Assembly (NCBI GenBank): GCA_965221445.1
Contig: CBDCSF010000013.1
Coordinates: forward strand, 930,001 to 994,000
DNA length: 64,000 nucleotides
Direction: 5' to 3'
From: MPNP01 sp965221445
GTDB lineage: Bacteria > Pseudomonadota > Alphaproteobacteria > Rhodobacterales > Rhodobacteraceae
The notes under the pieces were generated by a model. It was not told where the DNA came from, ran no database searches, and worked only from the letters and a program-made list of their open reading frames with translations. The position numbers and the translations under genes are program-made. Below, in pieces: positions 18,701 to 27,337 of the stretch. How positions within the stretch are numbered: position 1 is the first letter of the stretch; every line of letters begins with the position of its first letter.

Positions 18701-19461
18701 GAGATACTGATAATATAGGAGAAATCAGGGCCGGCTTTCGTGTTTTCGGCTCCATGCCAGGATCCTATGGAGCTGGCTTACAATCCCTGATAGATGAACA
18801 ACTCTGGAATAATCGTGATGATTTGGGACAGGCCTATCTGGAATGGGGAAGTTTCCCTCTTGGAATCGAGGCAGATGGGAAAAAGGATCTGGAAACCTTC
18901 TCCCTGAGATTGGGTCAAATTGATACGGTTGTACAAAACCAGGATAATTATGAACACGATGTTCTGGACAGCGATGATTATTATCAGTTTGAAGGTGGAA
19001 TATCGGCAGCCATCGAAAAAATCAGGGGCACCAAACCAACAGTCTTTCATAACGATCACTCCCGTCCGGAAAGACCGGTAATCCGAACCCTTGAAGAAGA
19101 AATTGGACGAGTTGTTCGTTCAAGATCGGTAAATCCAAAATGGATTGAAGGTGTAAAAAGGCATGGGTATAAGGGCGCTTTTGAAATAGCGGCTACCGTT
19201 GATTATCTTTTTGCATTCGCAGCAACTACCGGTGCTGCCAAGTCACATCATTTTGATCTTGCCTATACCGCCTATCTTGAGGATGATGAAACCAGAAAAT
19301 TTATTGAAGAAAACAACCCTGATGCATTAAGGGAAATTGCCGAAAGGTTTCTGGAGGCCATTGAAAGAAATCTCTGGAAACCAAAATTGAATTCCACAAG
19401 GAATTTACTGTTGGACATTTTAAGCGTATACTCTGCTAAGGAGGAAACCGATGAGCACTGA
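15721..19461 (+). CDS. cobN: Cobaltochelatase large subunit CobN
   Basis: The 1246-residue protein matches the CobN/ChlH family throughout, with the large chelatase domain (HLGKHGNLEWLPGKALALSENC near residue 553) and conserved VRPLLESCG, GTSNMRTGGDD and GSMPGSYGAGL segments. With CobS and CobT it inserts cobalt late, into hydrogenobyrinate a,c-diamide, using ATP. Neither cobS nor cobT is in the window. Its company with cobW argues for cobalt rather than magnesium. Having both CobN and CbiX in one cluster is unusual. Its end overlaps cobO by 11 bases. Confidence 0.93.
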   Translation: MHLLSTTSGQITDGNEPVDPDHLPADLIFLSTADTDLAILTQASRKYKENPDFIRLGQLAWLTHPYSVDLYLEKTATKSKLVIIRALGGASYWQYCLEQFSIRLKDTGSRFVVLPGDDKPDSELLSLSNISKNHWENLFGYLLEGGLKNADNFLKYCRHLLYHDPIPPLPSPELKNGIYYPHTDYLGIEDLKQIWYPDWPLAAIVFYRALYINGNTEPVEKLVSGLKERKINALPIFVSSLKDRVSIAFCEDLFHKSRPDIVLNLTGFALGTISKGTDWEPTVLDKINKPVLQVVLGSADKASWQKNTFGLPPRDIAMFVSLPEIDGRVLTRAIAFKTQSTTNPSTQYSVNLHQVTSDRLDFVSELTRNWINLGKINSNDKKLAIILANYPNKDGRLANGVGLDTPESATTILDNLDEAGYEITNYPRTSAELMNLLLEGTTNNLNKITVDKKSPRLSSPDYNLYWQQLSPKIQGEVLDRWGSIEEDPFMVDSEFVLPLHKFGNVVLGIQPARGYNIDPKDTYHSPDLVPPHNYFAFYFWIRKEFGAHAIIHLGKHGNLEWLPGKALALSENCYSEAALGPTPHFYPFIINDPGEGTQAKRRAQAVIVDHLTPPLTRAESYGVYRDLEILVDEYYEALGLDIKRTKFLERQILETMSRSNLEDDIGITSPDDTSSKLQKLDAYLCELKERQIRDGLHIFGRSPQGLQKRDLIASLLRVPRHKGDDQDSSYLRSLVRDFGFSDEFDPLDCDLSEKWQGRKPSQLVKLSLDPWRTNGDTVERLELFFLKMLEENIEPGEHSQKVLSYAENTVRPLLESCGKLETEGLIRSLNGEFLCPGPSGAPSRGRVDILPTGRNFYSVDSRSIPTRAAWTLGWKSANLLIERYVQEKGDWPRKMALTAWGTSNMRTGGDDIAQALALMGVSPQWDDNSGRVIGFEILPYTILGRPRVDVTLRVSGFFRDAFPSQIDLVATAARAVMKLDEPEFYNPAASCYKRDTDNIGEIRAGFRVFGSMPGSYGAGLQSLIDEQLWNNRDDLGQAYLEWGSFPLGIEADGKKDLETFSLRLGQIDTVVQNQDNYEHDVLDSDDYYQFEGGISAAIEKIRGTKPTVFHNDHSRPERPVIRTLEEEIGRVVRSRSVNPKWIEGVKRHGYKGAFEIAATVDYLFAFAATTGAAKSHHFDLAYTAYLEDDETRKFIEENNPDALREIAERFLEAIERNLWKPKLNSTRNLLLDILSVYSAKEETDEH

Positions 19462-20062
19462 GGATTTTGAAAGACATAAAGTAAAGATGGCCAAGAAGAA
19501 GGTTGTCCGTGATAAGATCATGGCGACCAAAACCGAAGCGAAAGGCTTGGTTATAGTTCACACTGGCAAAGGTAAGGGGAAGTCATCTGCTGCCTTCGGT
19601 ATGATATTCAGATGTATTGCTCATAGGATCCCATGTGCAGTTGTACAATATATCAAGGGAGGAATGTCAACAGGTGAAAGAAACTTGATCCAGGAAAATT
19701 TTTTGGAACAGTGTAAATTTTTTACCATGGGTGAGGGCTTTACCTGGGAAACCCAGGATAAGGAGCGGGATATCCTGATGACCCAACGTGCTTGGGAACT
19801 ATCGAAGCAGTTGATTGAAAATCCTGAAATTAAAATGGTTCTACTGGATGAGATTAACATTTCAATCCGATACGGATATCTATCCATAGAGGAAGTAGTT
19901 GACTTCCTATCCCAGAATAAACCTGCAGACACACATGTAGTCCTGACTGGAAGAAATGCCAATGAAAAGCTGATCGAGATTGCTGATCTCGTTACCGAAA
20001 TGGAAATGATCAAGCACCCTTTTCGATCAGGTGTTAAGGCCCAGAAGGGAATAGAGTTCTGA
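19451..20062 (+). CDS. cobO: Cob(I)yrinic acid a,c-diamide adenosyltransferase
   Basis: CobO/BtuR-type enzymes transfer the 5'-deoxyadenosyl group of ATP to Co(I) corrinoids. The 203-residue product has the unusual P-loop VHTGKGKGKSSAAFGM near residue 36, VVQYIKGGMSTGERN near 65 and VLLDEINISIRYGYL near 137. AAGGAGG precedes the ATG inside the cobN end, so it is translationally coupled. A lysine-rich leader of about 25 residues precedes the core domain, as in many CobO proteins. Confidence 0.95.
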   Translation: MSTEDFERHKVKMAKKKVVRDKIMATKTEAKGLVIVHTGKGKGKSSAAFGMIFRCIAHRIPCAVVQYIKGGMSTGERNLIQENFLEQCKFFTMGEGFTWETQDKERDILMTQRAWELSKQLIENPEIKMVLLDEINISIRYGYLSIEEVVDFLSQNKPADTHVVLTGRNANEKLIEIADLVTEMEMIKHPFRSGVKAQKGIEF

Positions 20063-20087
20063 ACTCCTAATCAGTCAGATTCTTACC

Positions 20088-21554
20088 ATGTCTCACAACG
20101 CCATCATGATCCAGGGAACAGGATCAAATGTTGGTAAATCCTTACTTGTAGCCAGCCTTTGTCGAGCATATAGAAACAGAGGATACAAGGTGGCTCCTTT
20201 CAAGCCCCAAAATATGTCAAATAATTCGTCGGTAACCAGGGAGGGTTTGGAAATTGGGAGAGCCCAATCACTGCAGGCTTTGGCATGTAAAATTGATCCT
20301 ACGATTCACATGAACCCGGTTTTGCTTAAGCCTGAATCAAATCGCAAGTCCCAAATAATTGTCCAGGGAAGAGTACATTCAACCATAGATTCCAGAGATT
20401 ACCTGGACCTCAAACCTACCCTGATGAAACCTGTTATGGATAGTTTCCGAAAGTTGGGCAAAATATATGATATGATCATTGTTGAGGGGGCTGGTAGCCC
20501 TGCTGAAATCAACCTTCGAAAAGGCGATATAGCCAATATGGGGTTTGCAAGAAATTCCAATACCCCTGTTGTACTGATAGGTGATATTGATCGGGGAGGT
20601 GTTATAGCTCAGCTGGTGGGAACTGAAAATGTCCTCTCCAGAGAAGATAGAGATATGATAAAAGGATTTATCATAAACAAGTTCAGGGGAACAACCGGGT
20701 TATTTGAGGATGGATACGGATATATTGAAAAAGAAACTGGTTGGGACGGTTTAGGAATACTACCCTGGACAGAAACTGCGAACCATTTACCTTCAGAAGA
20801 TTCCCTTTCACTGACAACATCAGAACCCGGTAAAAAAGGGAACTTGGTAGTTTACTATCTTGCCTTGGATAAGATTGCCAATTTCGATGATCTTGACCCA
20901 CTGAAAAATCACCCGGATATAGTTGTCAGACCAGTCAAACCCGGCGCATCCCTGCCAGTTCATGCCGACCTGGTCATAATACCTGGTAGTAAGTCTACAA
21001 GAAGCGATATTGAATTCATCCGTAAGCAAGGATGGGATCATGATCTCATATCATATTACCGTCGAGGAGGCAGGATACTTGGATTATGTGGAGGTTATCA
21101 GATTCTTGGTACCCAAATTCATGACCCAAAGGGTATTGAAGGTAACCCTGGTTCACTCCCGGGCCTCGGTTTGCTGGACGTTTCGACAATAATGGAGGAT
21201 GAGAAAAATGTTGGGGTTACTCAAGCCAAATGGAGAGGTAATCGCTTTCAAGCGTATGAAATTCACAAGGGGCGTACTTACGGACCAGATTGTGACCGTT
21301 ACTTTGCCCTGACAGAATTAGAGGAAGAGTGGATTGGTGAAGGGGCTACATCACCAGATGGCAGGGTTCAGGGCACCTATCTTCATGGGTTGTTTATCGA
21401 CAATAAATTTCGTACCAATTACTTGGCTTCAATCAAGGAAGGCCTCTCTGACTACAACTATAACCTTCTGGTTGACAATACACTTGACCAGATGGCCACC
21501 CATGCCGAGGCCCATCTCGATCTGGATCGTATACTTGAGTTGATGAAATACTAA
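20088..21554 (+). CDS. cobQ: Cobyric acid synthase
   Basis: CobQ/CbiP amidates side chains b, d, e and g of adenosylcobyrinate diamide with glutamine and ATP. The 488-residue protein begins IMIQGTGSNVGKSLLVASLC (P-loop) and has FKPQNMSNNSSVT near residue 38, IVEGAGSPAEINLR near 130, the GATase cysteine in ILGLCGGYQILG near 331 and the histidine in GTYLHGLF near 428. It is the last gene of the cluster and ends 5 bases from the convergent hemA stop. Nucleotide-loop genes (cobD, cobP, cobU, cobV) are not present here. Confidence 0.95.
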   Translation: MSHNAIMIQGTGSNVGKSLLVASLCRAYRNRGYKVAPFKPQNMSNNSSVTREGLEIGRAQSLQALACKIDPTIHMNPVLLKPESNRKSQIIVQGRVHSTIDSRDYLDLKPTLMKPVMDSFRKLGKIYDMIIVEGAGSPAEINLRKGDIANMGFARNSNTPVVLIGDIDRGGVIAQLVGTENVLSREDRDMIKGFIINKFRGTTGLFEDGYGYIEKETGWDGLGILPWTETANHLPSEDSLSLTTSEPGKKGNLVVYYLALDKIANFDDLDPLKNHPDIVVRPVKPGASLPVHADLVIIPGSKSTRSDIEFIRKQGWDHDLISYYRRGGRILGLCGGYQILGTQIHDPKGIEGNPGSLPGLGLLDVSTIMEDEKNVGVTQAKWRGNRFQAYEIHKGRTYGPDCDRYFALTELEEEWIGEGATSPDGRVQGTYLHGLFIDNKFRTNYLASIKEGLSDYNYNLLVDNTLDQMATHAEAHLDLDRILELMKY

Positions 21555-21559
21555 TTAAT

Positions 21560-22801
21560 TCAGGCAACGGCACGGGACAGTGCACATTGTGACCACAATA
21601 CCGAAAGTGCTTTTACCAAATAATCAATATCCTTTTCACTATGAAGTGCTGAAGGGGTAATTCTCAACCTTTCAGTACCTTTGGGTACTGTCGGATAATT
21701 TATGGGTTGTACATAAATGCCAAAATCCTCCAAAAGAAGATCTGCAATCATTTTACACTTATCCGGGTCTTTAATCATGACGGGTACAATATGTCCAGGA
21801 TTGTCAATGTGAGGAACACCCTCTTTATCAAGCCTTGATCGAAGCATCTTCACCATGTTTGCCTGGCGGGTTCGCTCAATCTGACTTTCCTTTAAATGCC
21901 TGACCGAAACAAGTGCACCGGCTAATATTGCAGGCGGAAGTGCTGTGGTGAAAATAAAACCACTTGCAAAGGATCTGATAAAATCCACACTCTCCCTGGA
22001 ACCGGCAATATACCCCCCTATAAGACCGAATGCTTTACCCAAAGTTCCTTGAATAATGGAAACCTGGTCCATAACACCAACCTGTTCAGCTATACCACCA
22101 CCTCGGGGTCCATATATTCCAACTGCATGAACTTCATCAAGATAAGTCAGCGCTCCATGTTTTCTTGCCACTTCACAAACTTCACCAACCGGTGCAATGT
22201 CGCCATCCATGGAATGTATGGATTCGAAGGCAACCACTTTCATTGTCGACGAGTCATAGGCAGATAGTTTTTTGTCCAGATCCTCAACACGGTTCCGTTT
22301 CCAGATTTCTTTTTTTACCCTGGAATGCCTTATTCCCTCAATCATGGAGGCATGGTTCTTCTCATCAGAAAATATGACAGCATTGGGCAACCGGGAACCA
22401 AGTGTTGAAAGGGAAGCCCAGTTGGCAACGTATCCCGAGGTAAATAGAAGTGCCGCTTCCTTGTTATGAAGATCTGCTAATTCCTGCTCCAGAAGCTCGT
22501 GATAGTGGGTTGTTCCCGAGATATTTCTTGTCCCACCAGCTCCTGCCCCACTATCCCAAGCGGCGTCGCACATAGCCTGTATAACTTCCGTATTTTGTCC
22601 CATACCCAAATAATCATTTGAGCACCAAACAGACACATCTCGTGTTCCATCCTGGGTATGATTTCTTGCTCTTGGAAAATGCCCCCGATATCTTTCAATT
22701 TCGGCAAAGATCCGGTAATTTCCTTCAGACTTGAGGGTATCAAGCTGTTCTTGGAATTGTTTGTTAAATTTGTGATCCAAAACTTTTCCCTTTAGTCCCA
22801 T
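21560..22801 (-). CDS. hemA: 5-aminolevulinate synthase
   Basis: ALAS condenses glycine with succinyl-CoA, the first committed step of tetrapyrrole synthesis in alphaproteobacteria. The product of up to 413 residues shows WCSNDYLGMGQNTEVIQAM near residue 54, TRNISGTTHYHELLE near 92, DEVHAVGIYGPRGGG near 216 and the PLP lysine in IIQGTLGKAFGLIGGY near 243. ATG 22801 lacks a close ribosome site; a TTG at 22780 has AAAGGG 8 bases upstream and gives the usual family N-terminus. Sitting next to the B12 cluster, it supplies precursor to the same pathway. Confidence 0.95.
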   Translation of the reverse strand: MGLKGKVLDHKFNKQFQEQLDTLKSEGNYRIFAEIERYRGHFPRARNHTQDGTRDVSVWCSNDYLGMGQNTEVIQAMCDAAWDSGAGAGGTRNISGTTHYHELLEQELADLHNKEAALLFTSGYVANWASLSTLGSRLPNAVIFSDEKNHASMIEGIRHSRVKKEIWKRNRVEDLDKKLSAYDSSTMKVVAFESIHSMDGDIAPVGEVCEVARKHGALTYLDEVHAVGIYGPRGGGIAEQVGVMDQVSIIQGTLGKAFGLIGGYIAGSRESVDFIRSFASGFIFTTALPPAILAGALVSVRHLKESQIERTRQANMVKMLRSRLDKEGVPHIDNPGHIVPVMIKDPDKCKMIADLLLEDFGIYVQPINYPTVPKGTERLRITPSALHSEKDIDYLVKALSVLWSQCALSRAVA

Positions 22802-22907
22802 GTGATGTCAGCACCTTAACCACTTTACGATAATTCTCAAATAGTATTGCTAGTTTCTGATTAACCTTTAAATTTTTAAATTGGGCAGAAAATCTATTTA
22901 CTTTTTC

Positions 22908-23828
22908 TCAAGGAGTTTGAATACCTTCTCGATTTAGTGCAATTGAGTAAATGGAATTAGTAGCTGTAATGTAAAGGGTTTGTTTGGCCCTGCCTCCAAA
23001 ACAGACATTTGAAACGACCTCAGGGATATAAATTTTGCCCAAAAGTTTGAATTCCGGGGAAATACAATGAACGCCATCTCTTGCAGACGTCCAAATATTA
23101 CCTTCCGAATCAAGCCGAAAACCATCAGGTACTCCTGCATCAATTGACAGATATTCATAGCTTTTGGATATATTGTGGTCTTCAAGCAGCTCAAACTTGT
23201 ACAATCCCGTTTTAGCCTGAGGATCATGCCTTTTCCCTGTTTCAGAAACATAGAGAAAATCTTCTTCAGGGCTGAAGGCCAATCCGTTGGGGCAATCCAA
23301 AACGGTACTTACACATTCCAGGGAATCATCGGAAGGATTATAACAATAGACACTTCCCGGTAATTCCGGTTCAGCCTTATGACCTTCATAACTGGTTATA
23401 ATGCCGTAATAGGGATCAGTAAACCAGATGGTTCCATCCGACTTGACAACTACATCATTGGGAGAATTGAGATTTTTACCTTTATATTCATTGGCAAGTG
23501 TATTGATCGTTCCGTCATGCTCCATCCGTGTTATACTTCTGGAACCATGCTCACAGGAGATCAATCGCCCCAGGAGATCCCGATAATGCCCATTGGCAAA
23601 ATTTGAGGGGGATAGAAAAATGGATAATCCAATTTCGTTACTCCACCGATAAACCTTGTTATTCGGTATATCTGAAAACAGTAGAAAACCAGAATCGCCC
23701 ATCCATACCGGCCCTTCTGCCCAATCAAAACCGGTAGCCAATTTTTTCAGTTTAACATTTGAAAGAAGATACGTTCTAAAAATATCATCCAGAATTTTAT
23801 ACTCAGGATTAATGCGTTCCATGGTCAT
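22908..23828 (-). CDS. SMP-30/gluconolactonase-like beta-propeller hydrolase
   Basis: The 306-residue protein is a six-bladed SMP-30/Gluconolaconase/LRE propeller: the metal-ligand glutamate in FDWAEGPVW near residue 36, NSPNDVVVKSDGTIWFTDPYYGI near 122, DCPNGLAFSPEEDFLYVSET near 178 and GVPDGFRLDSEGNIW near 226. Relatives hydrolyse sugar lactones or similar esters with one divalent metal. There is no signal peptide. The neighbours give no clear pathway, so the substrate stays open. Confidence 0.85.
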   Translation of the reverse strand: MTMERINPEYKILDDIFRTYLLSNVKLKKLATGFDWAEGPVWMGDSGFLLFSDIPNNKVYRWSNEIGLSIFLSPSNFANGHYRDLLGRLISCEHGSRSITRMEHDGTINTLANEYKGKNLNSPNDVVVKSDGTIWFTDPYYGIITSYEGHKAEPELPGSVYCYNPSDDSLECVSTVLDCPNGLAFSPEEDFLYVSETGKRHDPQAKTGLYKFELLEDHNISKSYEYLSIDAGVPDGFRLDSEGNIWTSARDGVHCISPEFKLLGKIYIPEVVSNVCFGGRAKQTLYITATNSIYSIALNREGIQTP

Positions 23829-23874
23829 TGCTTTTCTTTTTCACCCTTCGGGAAGTAATTCACAATTCAAAAGT

Positions 23875-26061
23875 TCAACTTGAGGGGGTGTCAGAATCTT
23901 GGTCTAGCTCGGTACTTTCGTCATCTGTTTCCAGGAAGAAACCACTTGCATCCTCGGGAATGTTGATGGTGAATTCCGTGAACTTCCCTTGCTCCGATGT
24001 TACGGTCAGCGATCCACCGTGCTCCCTGATTATATCATTTGACATTGCCAGTCCGAGACCTGTTCCTTCATCAGTTGGTTTGGTTGTAAAGAAGGGATTG
24101 AAAATCTTTTCCTTAATGTCATCGGGTATACCATTGCCATTGTCCCGAATGGCAATTTCAATAGTTGAACCTTCACGTTTGGTTTTTATCCTGAGTTCCG
24201 GCTCATAATCGGTCTTCCCTTCATTTTCCTCCAGTTTAATGCGCTTCTCATGAGTTGCATAACAGGCATTCGTAACAATATTCAAAACCACCCTACCCAG
24301 ATCCTGCGGTACCACAATAGCGTCACCAACGGTAGGATCAAACTCGGTTGTAGTATGCAAACGAAAACCCTCAGTTGTAGCACGTGAACTGTGGTAGGCT
24401 AGTTTGGCATGCTCATCAACCAAAGGATTAATGGGTACTTTTTGTGCCTGAGCTTCCCCTCTACCCATACTTAACATATCATGAACGATCCGGTCGGCAC
24501 GTGTACCGTGACCATGAATTCGCTGCAAGTTCTCCTTTAGAATGGCTGCGAGGTCCTTGATTTCCTCAATGAGTTCGTCCTTATCCTCAATTTCGGTAGC
24601 ATCTTCCATTTCCTCTAGTAATTCGAGGGATGATTCCGAGAAATTCTTGACGAAATTCAATGGGTTTTTGATTTCATGGGCTACTCCAGCAGTCAATTCT
24701 CCCAAAGCCGCAAGTTTTTCTCTCATTACAATTTGATTTTGAGCTTGTTTGAGTTCATCAAGAACTTTCTCCAACTCCTGATTTTTGCTTACAACTTCCT
24801 CTGCCAACTCCTCCACCAAATTCAACCTTTGGACTTCTAGGGAGTTTTTACGGAATACTTCCAAGGCTTTTGCCATTTCTGCAATTTCATCTTTTCCCCT
24901 GACTAAAACTTCCTGTTCAAGGTCTCCCTTGGCCATGGTTCGCATTCTTACTGATAACTCTTCCAAGCGGTTTAGAATGTGTTTACCGACAAACAACCAG
25001 GCTATCAGAAAAGCCAATATCACACTTGCAAAAACCAGAATCAAAAGAAGTCTGTTAGCTGCTGATACAGTTGCATTTGCTTCCCCAATGGCTTCATTTG
25101 CCTGCATGTTGCTATTGCTTACTATTTCCTCAACCTGATTAACCAACTCCGTTGAAATAATTCGATTTTGTTGAAGCAATTCAACCTGTCTTGACTGGAT
25201 ATTTATTTCTTCTATGCGCAAATCAAAGCCATTGCCTTCTCCCATGCCATAGAGATTCAACGCTTCGAATAAAGGGAGTGTGTCCGCAAGCACACTGACT
25301 CTGTCAATTTCCATTAGGCTCCTTTGAATACCGTCATATGAAGATTCGAATTGATCACGTAATACGTCAACCAAGGCTGCATCATTTACGGTTGCTGTCG
25401 AAGCTAGAAGTTGAATGGCAATATTTACTTCCTTCTCAAGATCAGACAAATGGCGAAATAAATTAATTTCCTTTTCAGAACGGTGGATTTCCAGTTCATC
25501 AACACCCTTATCCAGACTTTCATATCCGGTCATGACATAGAAAAACTGACTGTCAATCAGTGGGAGAAGATCTGTTCGAATGGTTTGCTCAAGGCGGTTT
25601 ACCGAGATATTAAATCTTTCCGATTTGTCTCGGAGAAGGAAATATTCCTTTCGAAGTGACTCAATTTCCTCAATATTGTGAGTTAAATCTTCGGCACTCT
25701 GGGTAAGCGCGTCCTCGAAATCCCTGCTATCTTCAATTTTCAAAAGATCGTTCAGGGTATTTTCAAATTCCTTTCGATAGGTATCAATTTCTGCTGATAC
25801 ATTGGCCAATTCGATTTCATTGGGTACAGTTGTCAATCTGGGGGCGGCTGCTACCAAGGCTGAATTAGTCCTTGCCAGACCAAACGCTGATACCATTTCA
25901 GGCAAGCTAACGTTGTTCACCCTTTGTTGGGTTTCACCCACACGTTCAAATGATTGCCAGGAAACAATTACTGTAATTATGGTAATCAGGACGGTAACGA
26001 AAATCGCAGCATACAACTGGGTAGACAGTTTGTTTGTGATTCTTGCCAATCCTGAAGGCAT
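23875..26061 (-). CDS. Membrane sensor histidine kinase with HAMP and coiled coil
   Basis: The 728-residue protein has a transmembrane helix at about 15-36, a long helical periplasmic part (about 40-335), a second helix near 337-357, a HAMP linker (about 358-412), a coiled coil, the phospho-acceptor box GVAHEIKNPLNFVKN near residue 465 and a C-terminal HATPase_c domain (NIVTNACYATHEK, DNGNGIP, GTGLGLAMSNDIIREHGG). The acidic tail ends SDTPSS. It starts 2 bases after the binding-protein gene, so the two are co-translated and the binding protein likely presents a ligand to the periplasmic domain. Its probable partner is the receiver-SpoIIE protein of the same operon. Confidence 0.9.
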   Translation of the reverse strand: MPSGLARITNKLSTQLYAAIFVTVLITIITVIVSWQSFERVGETQQRVNNVSLPEMVSAFGLARTNSALVAAAPRLTTVPNEIELANVSAEIDTYRKEFENTLNDLLKIEDSRDFEDALTQSAEDLTHNIEEIESLRKEYFLLRDKSERFNISVNRLEQTIRTDLLPLIDSQFFYVMTGYESLDKGVDELEIHRSEKEINLFRHLSDLEKEVNIAIQLLASTATVNDAALVDVLRDQFESSYDGIQRSLMEIDRVSVLADTLPLFEALNLYGMGEGNGFDLRIEEINIQSRQVELLQQNRIISTELVNQVEEIVSNSNMQANEAIGEANATVSAANRLLLILVFASVILAFLIAWLFVGKHILNRLEELSVRMRTMAKGDLEQEVLVRGKDEIAEMAKALEVFRKNSLEVQRLNLVEELAEEVVSKNQELEKVLDELKQAQNQIVMREKLAALGELTAGVAHEIKNPLNFVKNFSESSLELLEEMEDATEIEDKDELIEEIKDLAAILKENLQRIHGHGTRADRIVHDMLSMGRGEAQAQKVPINPLVDEHAKLAYHSSRATTEGFRLHTTTEFDPTVGDAIVVPQDLGRVVLNIVTNACYATHEKRIKLEENEGKTDYEPELRIKTKREGSTIEIAIRDNGNGIPDDIKEKIFNPFFTTKPTDEGTGLGLAMSNDIIREHGGSLTVTSEQGKFTEFTINIPEDASGFFLETDDESTELDQDSDTPSS

Positions 26062-26063
26062 TG

Positions 26064-27317
26064 CTAATTACCCTGGGGATTATCCAATAAAGATCGAACG
26101 GGAACAAACCCAACCTGAGGTACAAATTGGGTTAAAAACACTTCATCGGAACCTTGATTATCAAATTCCCCAAAATAAAAATCCATATCCCCCACTGTTA
26201 TTTCATTTGACTGATCGAATTGGTTCAAAAAACATTCCCTATCAAGGTCACGACCACACCGTTCCAAAGCTTCAATAGTTACCCTTGCTGCCAGATAGCC
26301 TTCAAATGATCCAAATCCAAAACTTTCACCCGGATGGAATGTTGATATAGCATCACGATAATCCATTGCCACCTCAGAATCGGTTGCCAGGAAATTTGGA
26401 ACAACTTGGGTCATGAATACATCAGGGAATTCATTCTCACCAAGTGAAGAGGCCAAGGCGTTGCTTCCAACAAACGAAATAGTCATGAATACCGGATTGA
26501 AACCCACCTTGTGTGCCCATTTGATAGCAGTGGCCACCGGGTCGTATGCTCCAACGACAATGATCGCTTCCGGCTCCTTGATGAGAAGGTCGTAGAGTGC
26601 TGTCTTTACAGCAGTGGTATTTCTGGGATATACACTTCTACCCACCAAATCCAAGCCGTAAATCTTCATGGCATTCATTGCACCGTTGTATCCAACCCGC
26701 CCAAAGGAATCGTTCTGATATAGGACCGCTATCCTGGAAATCCTCCGGTCTTGGGTTAACCTCTCAATCATTTCATTTATTTCCTGTTGATAGGAGGCAC
26801 GTATATTTATGACCGTACTATAAGTTTCACTGTCTCTCAGAAACCCTGCGCCGGTAAATGGTGCGATAAATGGTACTCCAGCTTCTTCACTTATGGGAAC
26901 AACGGCTCGTGAGGTGGGAGTACCTACTTCACCAATAATTGCAAAAACTTCCTGATTCTCAATGAGCTCTCTAGTGTTGGATACGGCTCTATCCGGTTCG
27001 TAAACATCATCCAGATAGATCAAATGAACTTCCCTTCCATGAACTCCCCCACTTGAATTCACTTCCTCAAACGCAGCCTGGATACCAAGTCTCATAGCCT
27101 TTCCCAACTCACCAGCCGGTCCAGAAAACGCTGCCGATTGACCGAAGGTGATTCGGGCTTCATCAATTCCCATATCTTCCTGGGAATTTAAAGGTACTCC
27201 AAAAACCCCTCCCACCATCGCCAAGAGGCTAAATAAAGTCAGTTTTACTTGATGCTTCTGCATTCGCTTCGGATGCCCTTTATTCCATCCCTGTACTTTT
27301 TCCTTAAATCCTACCAT
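26064..27317 (-). CDS. Periplasmic binding protein of branched-chain amino acid (Peripla_BP_6) type
   Basis: The product of up to 417 residues has an N-terminal export signal (hydrophobic stretch VKLTLFSLLAMVGGVFGVPL) and a Leu/Ile/Val-binding-protein fold: ITFGQSAAFSGPAGELGKAMRLG near residue 57, SSGGVHGREVHLIYLDD and VFAIIGEVGTPTSRA. No ABC permease or ATPase is nearby. The gene lies between a receiver-SpoIIE gene and a histidine kinase gene, so it probably acts as a ligand sensor rather than in uptake. ATG 27263 would give a shorter, more standard signal peptide. Confidence 0.85.
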   Translation of the reverse strand: MVGFKEKVQGWNKGHPKRMQKHQVKLTLFSLLAMVGGVFGVPLNSQEDMGIDEARITFGQSAAFSGPAGELGKAMRLGIQAAFEEVNSSGGVHGREVHLIYLDDVYEPDRAVSNTRELIENQEVFAIIGEVGTPTSRAVVPISEEAGVPFIAPFTGAGFLRDSETYSTVINIRASYQQEINEMIERLTQDRRISRIAVLYQNDSFGRVGYNGAMNAMKIYGLDLVGRSVYPRNTTAVKTALYDLLIKEPEAIIVVGAYDPVATAIKWAHKVGFNPVFMTISFVGSNALASSLGENEFPDVFMTQVVPNFLATDSEVAMDYRDAISTFHPGESFGFGSFEGYLAARVTIEALERCGRDLDRECFLNQFDQSNEITVGDMDFYFGEFDNQGSDEVFLTQFVPQVGFVPVRSLLDNPQGN

Positions 27318-27337
27318 TCCAGTCTAAAACTCTGTCT

